In this document: positions 42,234 to 51,429 of the stretch, piece by piece
How positions within the stretch are numbered: the stretch's first letter is position 1
Layout: each line of letters opens with the position of its first letter
Assembly (NCBI GenBank): GCA_021792095.1
Contig: JAJYVH010000001.1
Coordinates: forward strand, 613,155-677,154
Direction: 5' to 3'
Source of the DNA: Microcaldota archaeon
GTDB lineage: Archaea > Micrarchaeota > Micrarchaeia > Micrarchaeales > CABMGC01
Length of the DNA stretch: 64,000 nucleotides
Made by a program: the position numbers and the translations under genes
Notes under the pieces: generated by a model
Told to the model about the DNA's origin: nothing
The model's input: only the letters and a program-made list of their open reading frames with translations
Databases searched by the model: none

Positions 42234-44441
42234 TCACTTCTTAGCGTTCTTCGCCCTGGGTTTCGCCTTCGGCCTTGGCTTCGCCGCCTTGCTCTCCGCG
42301 GCCGGCGCCTGCGGCTCTGCGGCACTCGGCTGCTGCACGGCTGCTGCCAATAGCCTGCTCGCAGGCGCGGCCACTGCCGGCCTCACCGTCGGGGCCGGCC
42401 TCTTCGCCCAGCCCTTCTTGGTCTCGCAGTTCGGATCAAGGTCCATCTGGAACACCTTCTTGAACCTGAATACCTTCACTATCGGAGTGTGACACAGCTC
42501 GCAGACCTTGCCCGTCGGCACTATCCTGGCCCCTTGCGGCAGAGGGTACGTCTGGTTGCACTTCGGCCAGTTCGCGCAACCCACGAACTGTTTGCCTATC
42601 TTGGAGTGCAGTATCACCAGGTCGCCGCCGTCCTTCGGGCACTTGCCCAGGACGTTCGCAGCCTGCGTCTTCTCCAGCCCCTTGCCGAGGCTGGTGCCTA
42701 TCTCCTTCTCCTTGCCCTTGAAGTCAGCGAGCAGCCTGGCTATGATCTCCCTGCCTTCGCCCACCACCGCCTGCTCCGTGGCCTTGCCCCTGGTTATGTC
42801 CTCCATGTCGGCCTCGAGCTTCCGCGTCATGGTCTCGTCCAGTATCTCAGGTATGTACTGGTTCAACGCCTCATAGACGCTCATGCCGTAGTCCGTCACC
42901 TCTATGCGACCGCCCTTCAGGTAGCCGCGCTTGAACAGCGTGTCTATTATAGCAGCGCGCGTGGCCTTGGTGCCAAGCTCCTTCTGTTCGAGCAGCGCGA
43001 TGAGGCTCGCCTTGCTGTAGCGCTCCGGCGGCTTCGTGACCAGTTTCCTGGCTTCTGACTTCTCCACCGCGTGCTGCGAGCCCTGCGCGAACTCGCCGAC
43101 GCTAGCCTCTTGCGGCTTGTAGTAGGCATAGTAGGAGAGCCAGCCCTCGCTCGCCAGCCTGCTGCCTGCTGCCTCATACTTCTCCCCTGCGACAGACGCC
43201 TGCACCCTGGTCTTCACGAGCAGGGCGGGTTCGGCGAAGAGGGACAGGAAGCGCCTTGTTATCAGGTCGTACAGCTTCGCCTCCTCGTCAGCAAGCCTTG
43301 CCGGCATCTCGCCGGTCGGGTATATGGCAGGGTGGGCCTCGTCCTCCTTCCTGCCCTCTACCGGCCTGAAACGAGACGCCTTTATGAGCGCGTCAGCATG
43401 CGCCTTGTAAACGGGATTCTTCGCCAGCGCGCCCAGTATCCTAGGCAGGTTGAGCGAGTACGGCAGCTTCTGCGACGCGGTGCGCGGATACGATATGTAG
43501 GAGCGTTCGTAGAGCGACTGGGCCACGGCCAGCGTCTTCGAGGGGTCCATGCGCAGCACCCTGTTGGCCTCGAGCTGCAGCGAGGTGAGGTCGAAGGGAG
43601 GGAACGGGAAGAGCTTCGTCTCGTTGACCTCCACTGCGCCTATCTCCGCCCTAGCCTTGGACACTTCGGCAGATATGCGTTCCGCCTCCTTCTCGTCGAA
43701 GACTGGGCCGCGCGCGTTCCTGAACTGCGTTGCGTTTATGACAGCGTGCAGCTCCCAGTAGTCCCTGGGCTTGAACGCCTTTATCTCCTTCTCGCGCCTC
43801 GCCAGTACCGCGAGCGACGGTCCCTGGACCCTGCCTATGCTCATGACGCGCTTGGTGCCGCTCGTATGCATCGCCCGCATGAGCGCGCGGCTCATGTTTA
43901 TGCCCCAGAGCCAGTCCAGTATGTGCCTCGTCTCCCCGGCCTCGAAGTTACCCTTGTCGAACGCGCCCGCCTTGGCGAACGCCAACGACAGGTCTTGGAG
44001 CGTGGTAGTTGAGAAGTGCATTCGCTTGACATTGTCGAATGCTGCTTCCTTGTTGACATCGCCAGTCTTCACATACCTGATTATGTTCGTGCCTATCACA
44101 GTGCCCTCGACATCGTAGTCGCAGGCATTTATGTACATGGCGCTGTTGCTGCCGACGATCTTTATGGTGTCAAGGTACTTCTTGGTGAAATATGCGTTCT
44201 TGTCTGTTTTGAACGAGGGCACCCACTCCACGTCGAACACGGGTATGGCGTGGCCCACGCCCTTCTGCGCGAGCGTGAACAGGTGGCCCGCCGCGGCTAC
44301 TACCACTATCTTGCTGCCCTCTTTCTGCATCTCGAAATAGTTGACCCCCTGCAGGTTCTTGCGCAGCGGAGCGCCCTCGCTCAGCGCCGCGGCTATTCGC
44401 GAAGCTACGCTTGGTTTTTCTGCTACGATCAGTGTCTGCAT
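42234..44441 (-). CDS. topA: DNA topoisomerase I (type IA)
   Basis: The 735 residues have a Toprim domain (Glu8 in VAEKPSVA, ACDYDVEG with Asp108/Asp110), the catalytic Tyr318 in SYISYPRTASQKLP and the SIGRVQGPSLAVL region. Near the C-terminus lie two cysteine clusters (CPKDGGD to CANWPKC, and CELCHTP) that form zinc ribbons. A Pro/Ala/Lys-rich tail follows. It relaxes negative supercoils. No helicase domain is fused, so it is not reverse gyrase. Start ATG 44441. Confidence 0.94.
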   Translation of the reverse strand: MQTLIVAEKPSVASRIAAALSEGAPLRKNLQGVNYFEMQKEGSKIVVVAAAGHLFTLAQKGVGHAIPVFDVEWVPSFKTDKNAYFTKKYLDTIKIVGSNSAMYINACDYDVEGTVIGTNIIRYVKTGDVNKEAAFDNVKRMHFSTTTLQDLSLAFAKAGAFDKGNFEAGETRHILDWLWGINMSRALMRAMHTSGTKRVMSIGRVQGPSLAVLARREKEIKAFKPRDYWELHAVINATQFRNARGPVFDEKEAERISAEVSKARAEIGAVEVNETKLFPFPPFDLTSLQLEANRVLRMDPSKTLAVAQSLYERSYISYPRTASQKLPYSLNLPRILGALAKNPVYKAHADALIKASRFRPVEGRKEDEAHPAIYPTGEMPARLADEEAKLYDLITRRFLSLFAEPALLVKTRVQASVAGEKYEAAGSRLASEGWLSYYAYYKPQEASVGEFAQGSQHAVEKSEARKLVTKPPERYSKASLIALLEQKELGTKATRAAIIDTLFKRGYLKGGRIEVTDYGMSVYEALNQYIPEILDETMTRKLEADMEDITRGKATEQAVVGEGREIIARLLADFKGKEKEIGTSLGKGLEKTQAANVLGKCPKDGGDLVILHSKIGKQFVGCANWPKCNQTYPLPQGARIVPTGKVCELCHTPIVKVFRFKKVFQMDLDPNCETKKGWAKRPAPTVRPAVAAPASRLLAAAVQQPSAAEPQAPAAESKAAKPRPKAKPRAKNAKK

Positions 44442-44450
44442 CCTAACCAG

Positions 44451-44681
44451 CTACTGCCTCTTCTTCCTTGGCTGTTTTGCGGCTTGCTGCTTGGGCGGGT
44501 TGGACACGTGGTAGGCCATGTAGAGGCCCAGAGCCACGGCCAGCACCGCGAACAGGTAGAAGATTATGCTGTTCCCTGTGACTGCAAACACCACTATGGC
44601 TATCACGCTAAGCACTAGCACGCCTAAAGCGAACGCGAAGGCACGCTTCTCGTGCTCGTTCTCCAGGAAATCGAACTGCAT
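44451..44681 (-). CDS. small membrane protein
   Basis: The 76 residues begin MQFDFLENEHEKRAFAFALG. Two close hydrophobic segments follow (about residues 16-34 and 38-58), then a basic tail (KQQAAKQPRKKRQ). The topology suggests a hairpin in the membrane with the tail in the cytoplasm. Family unknown. ATG 44681 is chosen over an upstream frame because of GCCTTTTAAC (about 44713-44722, minus strand). The topA start follows nine bases downstream. Confidence 0.6.
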   Translation of the reverse strand: MQFDFLENEHEKRAFAFALGVLVLSVIAIVVFAVTGNSIIFYLFAVLAVALGLYMAYHVSNPPKQQAAKQPRKKRQ

Positions 44682-44751
44682 GCGGCCACGACACTCAAGT
44701 ATGCACGCCAAAAGTTAAAAGGCTTAGCTGCGCAGGAATGGCAGTGCTTTG

Positions 44752-45120
44752 ATGCTTGGAGCCGTTGAAGTAATAGGCTTGACGCTGGTCGCGGCAGTGT
44801 TCACGGCGATGGCACAGTACCTGTTCAAGCTCAACGTGAAGGAATTCGAGTTCAGCATGGGGCGCATCGTCGCCGTGCTCTCAAGGAAGGGCACGGTAGC
44901 GGGCGTGTGCCTTTACTTCGTCGGGCTTGTCTTCTACATATATGCGCTGAGCAACGAGCCCACTATATCTCTAGTGTACCCCATATTCGCGAGCACGTTC
45001 ATCTTCGTGCTGCTCATATCGAAGTTCACGCTAAACGAACCCATAAACGCGCGCCGGGTCCTAGGCATGCTGCTCATCACAGCAGGCATAGGGGTGGTGG
45101 CGCTCACGTTCCCGGTGTGA
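44752..45120 (+). CDS. 4-TM DMT-type transporter subunit A
   Basis: The 122 residues form four transmembrane helices, with motifs like EamA/SMR half-units: AQYLFKLNVK, YIYALSNEPTISLVYPIFAST and LNEPINARRVLGMLLITAG. Such half-size members act as pairs. The next gene, four bases on, encodes a second half-unit, so the two may form a heterodimer. The TTAAAAGG run near 44715 may be the promoter. Start ATG 44752. Confidence 0.8.
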   Translation: MLGAVEVIGLTLVAAVFTAMAQYLFKLNVKEFEFSMGRIVAVLSRKGTVAGVCLYFVGLVFYIYALSNEPTISLVYPIFASTFIFVLLISKFTLNEPINARRVLGMLLITAGIGVVALTFPV

Positions 45121-45124
45121 TGCC

Positions 45125-45472
45125 ATGAGGCAGGAAAAGAAACTGTTCGTGCTCATGCTCCTGGTGAGCACGCTGCTCGGGGGCCTGGGGCAGATATTCT
45201 TCAAGGCGAGCGTGCTCGACGAGCCGTTCTCGATAACGCTGGAGTTCGTCGTTTTCGTTGTGATAGGGGTGCTCCTCTACCTCGTCTCCACGGCCATCTA
45301 CTGGTATGTGCTCAGCAGGACGCACCTCAGCTGGGCTTACGGCTTCACAGGACTAAGCTACATCTTCGCGAGCTTACTTGCATTCTTCCTCCTCGCAGAG
45401 TCCATACCTGTAATGAGATGGATAGGGATAGTCATCATAACCATAGGCACGCTGCTCGTGGGCAGCAGCTGA
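45125..45472 (+). CDS. 4-TM DMT-type transporter subunit B
   Basis: The 115 residues form four transmembrane helices (LFVLMLLVSTLLGGLGQIFF, VVFVVIGVLLYLVSTAIYW, FTGLSYIFASLLAFFLLAE, IGIVIITIGTLLVG). The YVLSRTHLSWAYGFTGLSYI segment recalls SMR/EamA half-units. It follows the first half-unit by four bases, suggesting one heteromeric transporter. Substrate unknown; small cations and metabolites are usual for the superfamily. Confidence 0.8.
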   Translation: MRQEKKLFVLMLLVSTLLGGLGQIFFKASVLDEPFSITLEFVVFVVIGVLLYLVSTAIYWYVLSRTHLSWAYGFTGLSYIFASLLAFFLLAESIPVMRWIGIVIITIGTLLVGSS

Positions 45473-45481
45473 TGCTAGCCA

Positions 45482-46564
45482 TTACCTAGTTACAGCGTAC
45501 GACTTCACTTCCTCGTAGAGCAGTTTGGCTTCCCTGTTCCTCTCGAAATGCTCGCGTATCGGCTTTATGCGCTTCTCAAGCTCGCTGGCAACGAACGCCT
45601 TCAGGTCGGCGGGGTGCAGTTTACCGTTTGCGTACAGCGCAAGCAACTCGTCATAGTTTGACGCCTCTATGTTGCCGCCGAATTTCTGCTGCCTCTCTAT
45701 GACAATCGGCGCATCCCTTTTTTCCAGTATTATCTTGTCTATGTAATCGAACATAGGGTTCCCTTCGGTCACTTTCGCAGGGCAGTATGCCGAGTCTATC
45801 TTCTCCCTTATCTGTTCGGCGCTGTCGTGCACCAGTATGGAGCTCTTCGAATCTGATTTAGACATCTTATACTGCATCAGTACCGATTCGTCGCTGGTCT
45901 TGAGGTCAGGGGGCATGCCCCTAAGGCCGAGAAGCAGCGGATGGCTCACCACTACAGGCACCTTCCAGCCGTACCTGTGCGCAACCTCCCTGGCCAGTAT
46001 GCTCGCCTTCCTCTGATCGAGGCCGAGCTGACAGATGTCTATGTCCATCTGGAATATGTCCGTAACCTGCATTACCGGATAGAAGAGCTGGCCAGCCGAA
46101 ACTGCCTCGCCCTCTCTCCTGCCCATTATTGTTATCGCCCTTTTCACCCTGTCCAGCGATATTACCTTGCCTACCCTAAGGAACCTGTCCCAGTAGGAGA
46201 AATCGGCCATGAGATCCTTGTTCCACACTATGTCTACCTTGCTCGTGTCCACTCCCGCAGCCTTCCATACCTCTGTATAGTACTTGCCCGCATTGCGTAT
46301 GTGCTCCAGGTCCCCGCCAAGCTTGTTGTTGAGATACGCGAAGTAGTCGGCTATGTAGAGCTTGAAACGTATGCCGGCACCAATCAACGCCTTGATGTTT
46401 TTTGCACGCAGAATGCCGAAATGTATGGGCGCAAGCCCGGATGGCTCAAAGCCGTCGTACGCTATGGGATGCTCTTTGGTCTCGAAGACGCTGCGCAGCT
46501 CCTGCTCCGTCACTATCTCCGCGGCGAAGCTCTTAACTGCCGCTATCTTTGCCTCTACATCCAT
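45482..46564 (-). CDS. tyrS: tyrosyl-tRNA synthetase
   Basis: The 360-residue archaeal TyrRS has APIHFGILRAKN (HIGH as HFGI, near residue 48), the tyrosine-site segments DYFAYLNNKLGG and QVTDIFQMDIDICQLGLDQRK, and an intact KMSKS loop (YKMSKSDSKSS). It ends in the short archaeal anticodon-binding helices and lacks the bacterial S4 domain. Start is ATG 46564, with AACAAATATATTGG (about 46587-46600, minus strand) as TATA box and an apparent leaderless transcript. Confidence 0.95.
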   Translation of the reverse strand: MDVEAKIAAVKSFAAEIVTEQELRSVFETKEHPIAYDGFEPSGLAPIHFGILRAKNIKALIGAGIRFKLYIADYFAYLNNKLGGDLEHIRNAGKYYTEVWKAAGVDTSKVDIVWNKDLMADFSYWDRFLRVGKVISLDRVKRAITIMGRREGEAVSAGQLFYPVMQVTDIFQMDIDICQLGLDQRKASILAREVAHRYGWKVPVVVSHPLLLGLRGMPPDLKTSDESVLMQYKMSKSDSKSSILVHDSAEQIREKIDSAYCPAKVTEGNPMFDYIDKIILEKRDAPIVIERQQKFGGNIEASNYDELLALYANGKLHPADLKAFVASELEKRIKPIREHFERNREAKLLYEEVKSYAVTR

Positions 46565-46632
46565 GCCTATCGCTTACGTCTCGCGTGAAACCAATATATT
46601 TGTTCTGTATCGCCTCATGGCGTCGGGAGCGT

Positions 46633-46650
46633 GCGAACGCCTGCGTTCGC
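46633..46650. repeat. palindrome GCGAACGC-CT-GCGTTCGC
   Basis: Eight bases on each side are complementary, with two central bases. It lies about 35 bases upstream of the tyrS TATA box and may be an operator for tyrS or the start of the structured intergenic region. Confidence 0.6.
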
Positions 46651-46685
46651 GAACGGGTGATGATTGCACAACCGGGTTATCGAAA

Positions 46686-46699
46686 GTTTAATAAATATG
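46686..46699 (+). promoter_or_regulatory. TATA-like box with no coding gene directly downstream
   Basis: GTTTAATAAATATG would set a start near 46718, right at the first base of the long inverted repeat, and about 170 bases before lonB. It may drive a small RNA. Confidence 0.45.
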
Positions 46700-46714
46700 A
46701 ATCAACATAGTATC

Positions 46715-46815
46715 CCACCGAGCGTTTAGAGCGTATTTTAAACCCGTTATTCCCCACCTCTAAACGCCCCTATTTCATTGCCAGTTTCCAATTTCCGGAG
46801 CGCGCGCCGCTCCCG
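46715..46815 (+). ncRNA. candidate small RNA between tyrS and lonB
   Basis: GCGTTTAGAG (46722-46731) is perfectly complementary to CTCTAAACGC (46758-46767). A second hairpin, GGAGCG-CGCGC-CGCTCC (46797-46813), follows and could end the transcript. A TATA-like box sits at the right distance upstream, and lonB has its own TATA box (46836-46846) after this unit. No reading frame explains the sequence. The 321-base gap is otherwise non-coding. Confidence 0.45.
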
Positions 46816-46835
46816 AAAACCACAAACTCCGCGCA

Positions 46836-46846
46836 GCTATAAAAAC
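46836..46846 (+). promoter_or_regulatory. TATA-like box for lonB
   Basis: GCTATAAAAAC lies 40-50 bases upstream of ATG 46886, which has GAGG about seven bases before it. Confidence 0.5.
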
Positions 46847-46885
46847 TAGAAGCACGTATTGCTATCGTATAAGCCGAGGATTTTG

Positions 46886-48910
46886 ATGAAGAGGTTCAAG
46901 AGCACAGCCGAAATAAAAGTGTCACCAAAACTGATCGACCAGGTGGTGGGCCAGGAAAAGGCTACGGAGATAGTCAAGAAGGCGGCAAAGCAGCGCAGGA
47001 ACGTGCTGCTCATAGGCGTGCCCGGAAGCGGGAAGACAATGCTCGCGCAGGCTATGGCCGAGCTCCTGCCCGCAACGGAGCTTGAGGACGTCCTCGCCTA
47101 TAAGAACGTGAACAACGAAAACAACCCTTTGATAAAGGTTGTCAAGACATACCCCAAGACGCAGGCGGAGGTGGCGCCGGAGGCCAAGCTCGGCCCTGAA
47201 GAGAAGATAGGCGAGAAGGGAGACGGGCAGGGCAGGCGCATAGTCCAGGTGTCGCGCAACAGGGGCGCAGCAAGCATGGCCAGCCCGAAGAGCAGCGTGG
47301 TGCCGATAACTGCGATCATAGTCGTCTTCCTGGCTGCGATCGCGCTGAGCAACTTCCTGCAGGGCTACCAGCTCATAGTGATGGCGGCCATCATACTGGG
47401 CGTGCTCGTCTTCGCCTCTGTCATATTTTTCGTGGGAGGCTTCAGGAGAGCCGGCCTCTTCCCTGGCGGACTATTCGAATCCAACGAGCCCAAGCTGATA
47501 GTGGACAACACGGGCCTTACGCATGCTCCTTTCGTTGACGCCACAGGCTCGAGGGCCGGCGCGCTCTTCGGGGACATAAAGCACGACCCGCTGCAGAGCG
47601 GGGGCCTGGGCACCCCGGCGCACCTCAGGGTCGACAGCGGCGCAGTGCACAGGGCAAACAACGGCGTACTGTTCATAGACGAGATCGCAGACCTGGAGCC
47701 GAAGTCGCAGCAGGAGCTGCTTACCGCCATGCAGGAGAAGAAGTACCCGATAACGGGCCAGAGCGAACTCAGCTCCGGCGCGATGGTGCGCACAGAGCCA
47801 GTGCCGTGCGACTTCCTGCTGGTCGCGGCAGGCAACCTGCAGGACATAGAACGCATGCATCCGGCGCTCCGCTCCAGGATAAGGGGCTATGGCTATGAGG
47901 TGTACATGGACTCCAACATGCCGGACAACGACGCCAACAGGGAGAGCATAGTCAGGTTCATAGCCCAGGAGGTGGGCAAGGACAAGCGCATACCCCATTT
48001 CAACTACGAGGCTTGCATGCAGGTGATAGAGGAGGCAAGGAAGCGTGCCGGCAGGAAGCACAGGCTCACGCTCGTGCTCCGCGACCTCGGCGGGCTGGTG
48101 CGCGCGGCCGGAGACATAGCCGTGGAGAAGGGCAAGACGCTGGTCGACAAGGACGACGTGATAGCTGCGCTCGCGCTCGCCAAGTCGGTGGAGACGCAGT
48201 ACGCGGAGCAGCAGATAGACTACATAAAGGACTACAAGGTGTTCGACACGAGCGGCTTCGCCATAGGCAGAGTGAACGGGCTCGCAGTACTCGGGGGCGG
48301 CGTCGGCGCCACGGGCATAGTCACGCCCATAGCCTCGGAGGTCACGCCAGCCAGCTCCAGGGCCGAGGGCAAGCTCATAGCCACGGGCAAGCTGGGCCAG
48401 ATCGCCAGGGAGGCGGTCAAGAACATAAGCGCAGTGATAAAGAGGCACATGCACATGGACATCGCAGGCTACGACATACACGTCCAGTTCATTCAGACCT
48501 ACGCCGGAGTAGAAGGGGACAGCGCCAGCGTGTCAGTGGCCGTAAGCGTAATATCGGCCCTCGAGGGCATACCGGTCAGGCAGGACGTTGCCATGACGGG
48601 CTCGCTCTCGGTGCGTGGCGCGGTGCTGCCTGTGGGGGGCGTAACACCAAAGATAGAGGCGGCCATAGAGGCAGGCATAAGGTACGTCATAATACCCAGG
48701 AGCAACAAGGATGACGTCTACCTCAATGCCAAGCAGGCGAAGAGGGTCAGGCTCCTCTACGCGTCAAGCATAGCGGACGTGCTTGAGCACGCGCTCAGGA
48801 AGAGCAAGCGTCGCAATGCCATAATCAGGGAGCTGAGGCAGTATGTTACTGCCGACAACAGGGAGCGCGAGCCCCTGGCCACGACGCCTGCCCAGTACCA
48901 GGTGAAGTAA
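46886..48910 (+). CDS. lonB: membrane-bound ATP-dependent LonB protease
   Basis: The 674 residues contain an AAA+ domain with Walker A GVPGSGKT (residues 44-51) interrupted by two transmembrane helices (about 135-190). After the membrane segment come the Walker [18 protein letters not shown] and the sensor segments. The Lon S16 protease domain follows, with catalytic Ser546 in GDSASVSV and Lys589 in VTPKIEAA. This arrangement is the archaeal LonB type, anchored to the membrane and facing the cytoplasm. Start ATG 46886 is preceded by GAGG. top6A follows two bases after the stop. Confidence 0.95.
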   Translation: MKRFKSTAEIKVSPKLIDQVVGQEKATEIVKKAAKQRRNVLLIGVPGSGKTMLAQAMAELLPATELEDVLAYKNVNNENNPLIKVVKTYPKTQAEVAPEAKLGPEEKIGEKGDGQGRRIVQVSRNRGAASMASPKSSVVPITAIIVVFLAAIALSNFLQGYQLIVMAAIILGVLVFASVIFFVGGFRRAGLFPGGLFESNEPKLIVDNTGLTHAPFVDATGSRAGALFGDIKHDPLQSGGLGTPAHLRVDSGAVHRANNGVLFIDEIADLEPKSQQELLTAMQEKKYPITGQSELSSGAMVRTEPVPCDFLLVAAGNLQDIERMHPALRSRIRGYGYEVYMDSNMPDNDANRESIVRFIAQEVGKDKRIPHFNYEACMQVIEEARKRAGRKHRLTLVLRDLGGLVRAAGDIAVEKGKTLVDKDDVIAALALAKSVETQYAEQQIDYIKDYKVFDTSGFAIGRVNGLAVLGGGVGATGIVTPIASEVTPASSRAEGKLIATGKLGQIAREAVKNISAVIKRHMHMDIAGYDIHVQFIQTYAGVEGDSASVSVAVSVISALEGIPVRQDVAMTGSLSVRGAVLPVGGVTPKIEAAIEAGIRYVIIPRSNKDDVYLNAKQAKRVRLLYASSIADVLEHALRKSKRRNAIIRELRQYVTADNREREPLATTPAQYQVK

Positions 48911-48912
48911 GC

Positions 48913-50007
48913 ATGGAGAAGAAGGCGGTCGAGAAGCTCGAGGCGCTGGGCAAGGACATAGTGCGCGACATAGACTCCGGCAGGAATCCCAGATTCGTCA
49001 CTGCCGCCAGGACCAGGAGCAATATACTGTTCGACAAGAAGGAGGGCTTCCTGAAGCTGGGGAGCGCCAAGGAGGAGCGCAGCTTCATCAACGTGGCCCA
49101 GAGCAAGAGGTTCATGCAGACCATAGCCATCGCAGCCAAGTGCCACAAGTTCCTGGCCGAGGACCTGCACACCACGATCAGGGGCCTCTTCTACCAGCTC
49201 AAGTTCTCGCTCGGCGAGGATGTGGACGAGAGCATATTCAGCGAGCAGTCGGAGAGCAACCCGCTCATAGAGGACCTAGAGGTGGCCATAGGCGTGAAGA
49301 GGGAGGAGCTGAACCTCAACGCCACGAGGCGCGGCGTGCTCGCGGGCAACATGAAGGTAGTGGACACCTCCGGGGGCGAGCGCGTGGAGATGGACTGCAG
49401 CAGGACAGGGAGGACAGGCTGGTCCATACCGAGCGACGTGGACAACGAGATAGATTTCGTAGACATAAAGGCCAAGTACGTTCTCGTGGTGGAGAAGGAC
49501 GCCATCTGGCAGAGGCTGAACGAGGACAAGTTCTGGAGGAAGGAGAACTGCATACTGATAACGCCGCAGGGGCAGGCGACCAGGGGCACCAGGCGGCTGA
49601 TAAGGAAGCTGGCGGACAGGGGCCTGCCTATATACGTGTTCACTGACTCAGACGCGTGGGGATGGTACATCTACTGGACGATAAAGACAGGGAGCATAAA
49701 CCTGGCATACATGGGCGGCGGAGTGGCCACGCCCGAAGCGAGGTTCCTCGGAGTGACCATAAGCGACCTGGACAAGTACAAGTTCCTGAGCAAGCTCACC
49801 ATAAAGGCCAGCGACGTAGACATAAAACGCGCACAGGAGATGCTGCAGTACGAGTGGATAAAGAAGCACAAGGAGTGGGTCAACGAGCTGGAGCGCATGA
49901 TAAAGGGCAAGATAAAGCTAGAGCAGGACGCGCTGCAGGGCCCCAGCCTGACCTTCGTCGGCGACTACATAAGGGAGAAGATAAAGAACAACGACGTGCT
50001 GCCCTAG
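48913..50007 (+). CDS. top6A: DNA topoisomerase VI subunit A
   Basis: The 364-residue Spo11-related subunit has the winged-helix active site LHTTIRGLFYQLKFSLGE (Tyr94 the probable nucleophile). The Toprim segment has VVEKDAIW, an ITPQGQATRGTRRLIRKL helix and the acidic FTDSDAWGWYIYW motif. With subunit B it passes one duplex through another using ATP. Subunit B, usually adjacent, is not in this window. Instead it is tightly coupled to lonB. Confidence 0.93.
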   Translation: MEKKAVEKLEALGKDIVRDIDSGRNPRFVTAARTRSNILFDKKEGFLKLGSAKEERSFINVAQSKRFMQTIAIAAKCHKFLAEDLHTTIRGLFYQLKFSLGEDVDESIFSEQSESNPLIEDLEVAIGVKREELNLNATRRGVLAGNMKVVDTSGGERVEMDCSRTGRTGWSIPSDVDNEIDFVDIKAKYVLVVEKDAIWQRLNEDKFWRKENCILITPQGQATRGTRRLIRKLADRGLPIYVFTDSDAWGWYIYWTIKTGSINLAYMGGGVATPEARFLGVTISDLDKYKFLSKLTIKASDVDIKRAQEMLQYEWIKKHKEWVNELERMIKGKIKLEQDALQGPSLTFVGDYIREKIKNNDVLP

Positions 50008-50052
50008 GCGCACTGGCGCGCGCATTTCAGGCAAGATGACCGGTTATGCTCG

Positions 50053-51369
50053 CTATCGCATGGTGCCGAGAGTCTGCATGTTTATCTTCTCGAGCGCCTT
50101 CTTCGGGTCCTGGTAGTATTCCTTGACGAACCCGCTGATGCCCTTGAGGTCCCTAATGCCCATCTTGTTGAGCTGCTCGAGTATCTTGCCCCTGCGCTGC
50201 TCCTCTATCACTATCTCTGTCGGCGTGTAGCCTGTCAGCTTGGCCAGCGTGTCCCTGTACGTCACGCTGGGCAGGACGTCGGAGCTCCTGTGGGTCTTGT
50301 AGTCATAGGTGTAGAGGTCGGAGAGCAGCACCTGCGTCTCTATGCCCGATATCTCGCTCACCTGCGTCACTTTCCTTATGAGCTTGCCGCCCTCGTTCAC
50401 CTGCGAGACTATTATTATTGCGTCTATGAGCGGTATTATGTCCATCTCCACGTTCATGGGCGTGTGCTCCAGCCTGGTGATCACGTCCCTTGACGTGCTG
50501 GCGTGTATGGTGCCCATCGATATCTTGCCTATGTTCATAGCAGTCATCATGTCCCGCGCCTCTTCGCCCCTCACCTCGCCTATTATTATGAGATCCGGCC
50601 TCATCCTGAGCGAGTTCTTGACGAGCTCGTCCATCTGGAGCGTGGGCGTGGTCTCGAGCCTCACTGTGTTCTCCTGCGTCTCAGTGTTGAGCTCGTACGT
50701 CTCCTCTATAACTACGACGCGCTGCTCCGGCCTGAAGAAGCTGAACATTGCGTTCAGCAGCGTTGTCTTGCCGCTGGCCGGCATGCCTCCTATGAGCAGG
50801 TTGGCCGGCCTGACCTTGAGCCCCTCGGTGTACAGCCAGAGCCTGCCGGCGAGGTTGTAGCTGAGCTCTCCAGCGTTTATCAGGTCTATTATGCTGAGCA
50901 CGTTCCTCTTGAAGTTTCGCACCGTTATGTCGGCGCCTATGGGCGAGTCCACTATGTTGACTCGCGAGCCGTTCGGCAGATGGACGTCGAAGATGCGCTT
51001 GTCGGCGACCTCTGTGGTGGCGTACATCTTTAGTTTCCTGACAAGCTGGTCCAACTCCTTCTTGCCCACGGCCTTGCCCTCGAGCTTCTCGTAGCCCCTG
51101 CCGCTCCTGTAGACGAACATGTTGGACGTGTTGTTTATCATTATGTCCTCAACGCCGTCGTCGTTGAGGTACTTGTCCAGCGGCCCGAATATCCTGGAAT
51201 CGGCCATTACCCTGTGCACGTCCTCGGGCGCAGCGGACGGCAATATAGATTTTGCCACGGACTCTATCAGCCTGTCCCTGTCAGCATCCTCGGAGAGCCT
51301 GCTGAGTCGGCTGTCGAGCTCTTCGAACACTTTCGCCTCGAATGTATAGAAGTCGTCTGGCTGCATCAT
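50053..51369 (-). CDS. archaeal type IV pilus/secretion ATPase (GspE/FlaI-like)
   Basis: The 438-residue secretion ATPase has an N-terminal helical domain and GPLDKYLNDDGVEDIMINN. Walker A is GGMPASGKTTLLNAM, followed by the Asp box VVVIEETYEL and Walker B RPDLIIIGEVRGEEA. His box GTIHASTSRDVITRLEH completes the set. It powers pilin assembly. The ATG at 51369 is chosen since the longer frame begins at TTG upstream of the palindrome at 51376. The pilin gene follows on the same strand, upstream. Confidence 0.93.
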   Translation of the reverse strand: MMQPDDFYTFEAKVFEELDSRLSRLSEDADRDRLIESVAKSILPSAAPEDVHRVMADSRIFGPLDKYLNDDGVEDIMINNTSNMFVYRSGRGYEKLEGKAVGKKELDQLVRKLKMYATTEVADKRIFDVHLPNGSRVNIVDSPIGADITVRNFKRNVLSIIDLINAGELSYNLAGRLWLYTEGLKVRPANLLIGGMPASGKTTLLNAMFSFFRPEQRVVVIEETYELNTETQENTVRLETTPTLQMDELVKNSLRMRPDLIIIGEVRGEEARDMMTAMNIGKISMGTIHASTSRDVITRLEHTPMNVEMDIIPLIDAIIIVSQVNEGGKLIRKVTQVSEISGIETQVLLSDLYTYDYKTHRSSDVLPSVTYRDTLAKLTGYTPTEIVIEEQRRGKILEQLNKMGIRDLKGISGFVKEYYQDPKKALEKINMQTLGTMR

Positions 51370-51375
51370 CAGATC

Positions 51376-51396
51376 AGCAGGCTTATATTGCCTGCT
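51376..51396. promoter_or_regulatory. palindrome over the pilus ATPase start region
   Basis: AGCAGGC (51376-51382) and GCCTGCT (51390-51396) are perfect complements around TTATATT. It lies 7-27 bases before the ATPase ATG, where the transcription start would fall if AACTTTAAATC (about 51401-51411, minus strand) is the TATA box. It could be an operator or a 5' hairpin. Confidence 0.5.
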
Positions 51397-51429
51397 CAAG
51401 ATTTAAAGTTTTCTTGCCAGATGCAAGCC

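Noticed and set aside
42234..44441. Reading the type IA topoisomerase as reverse gyrase
   Set aside because: There is no SF2 helicase domain at the N-terminus; the protein starts directly with the Toprim fold.
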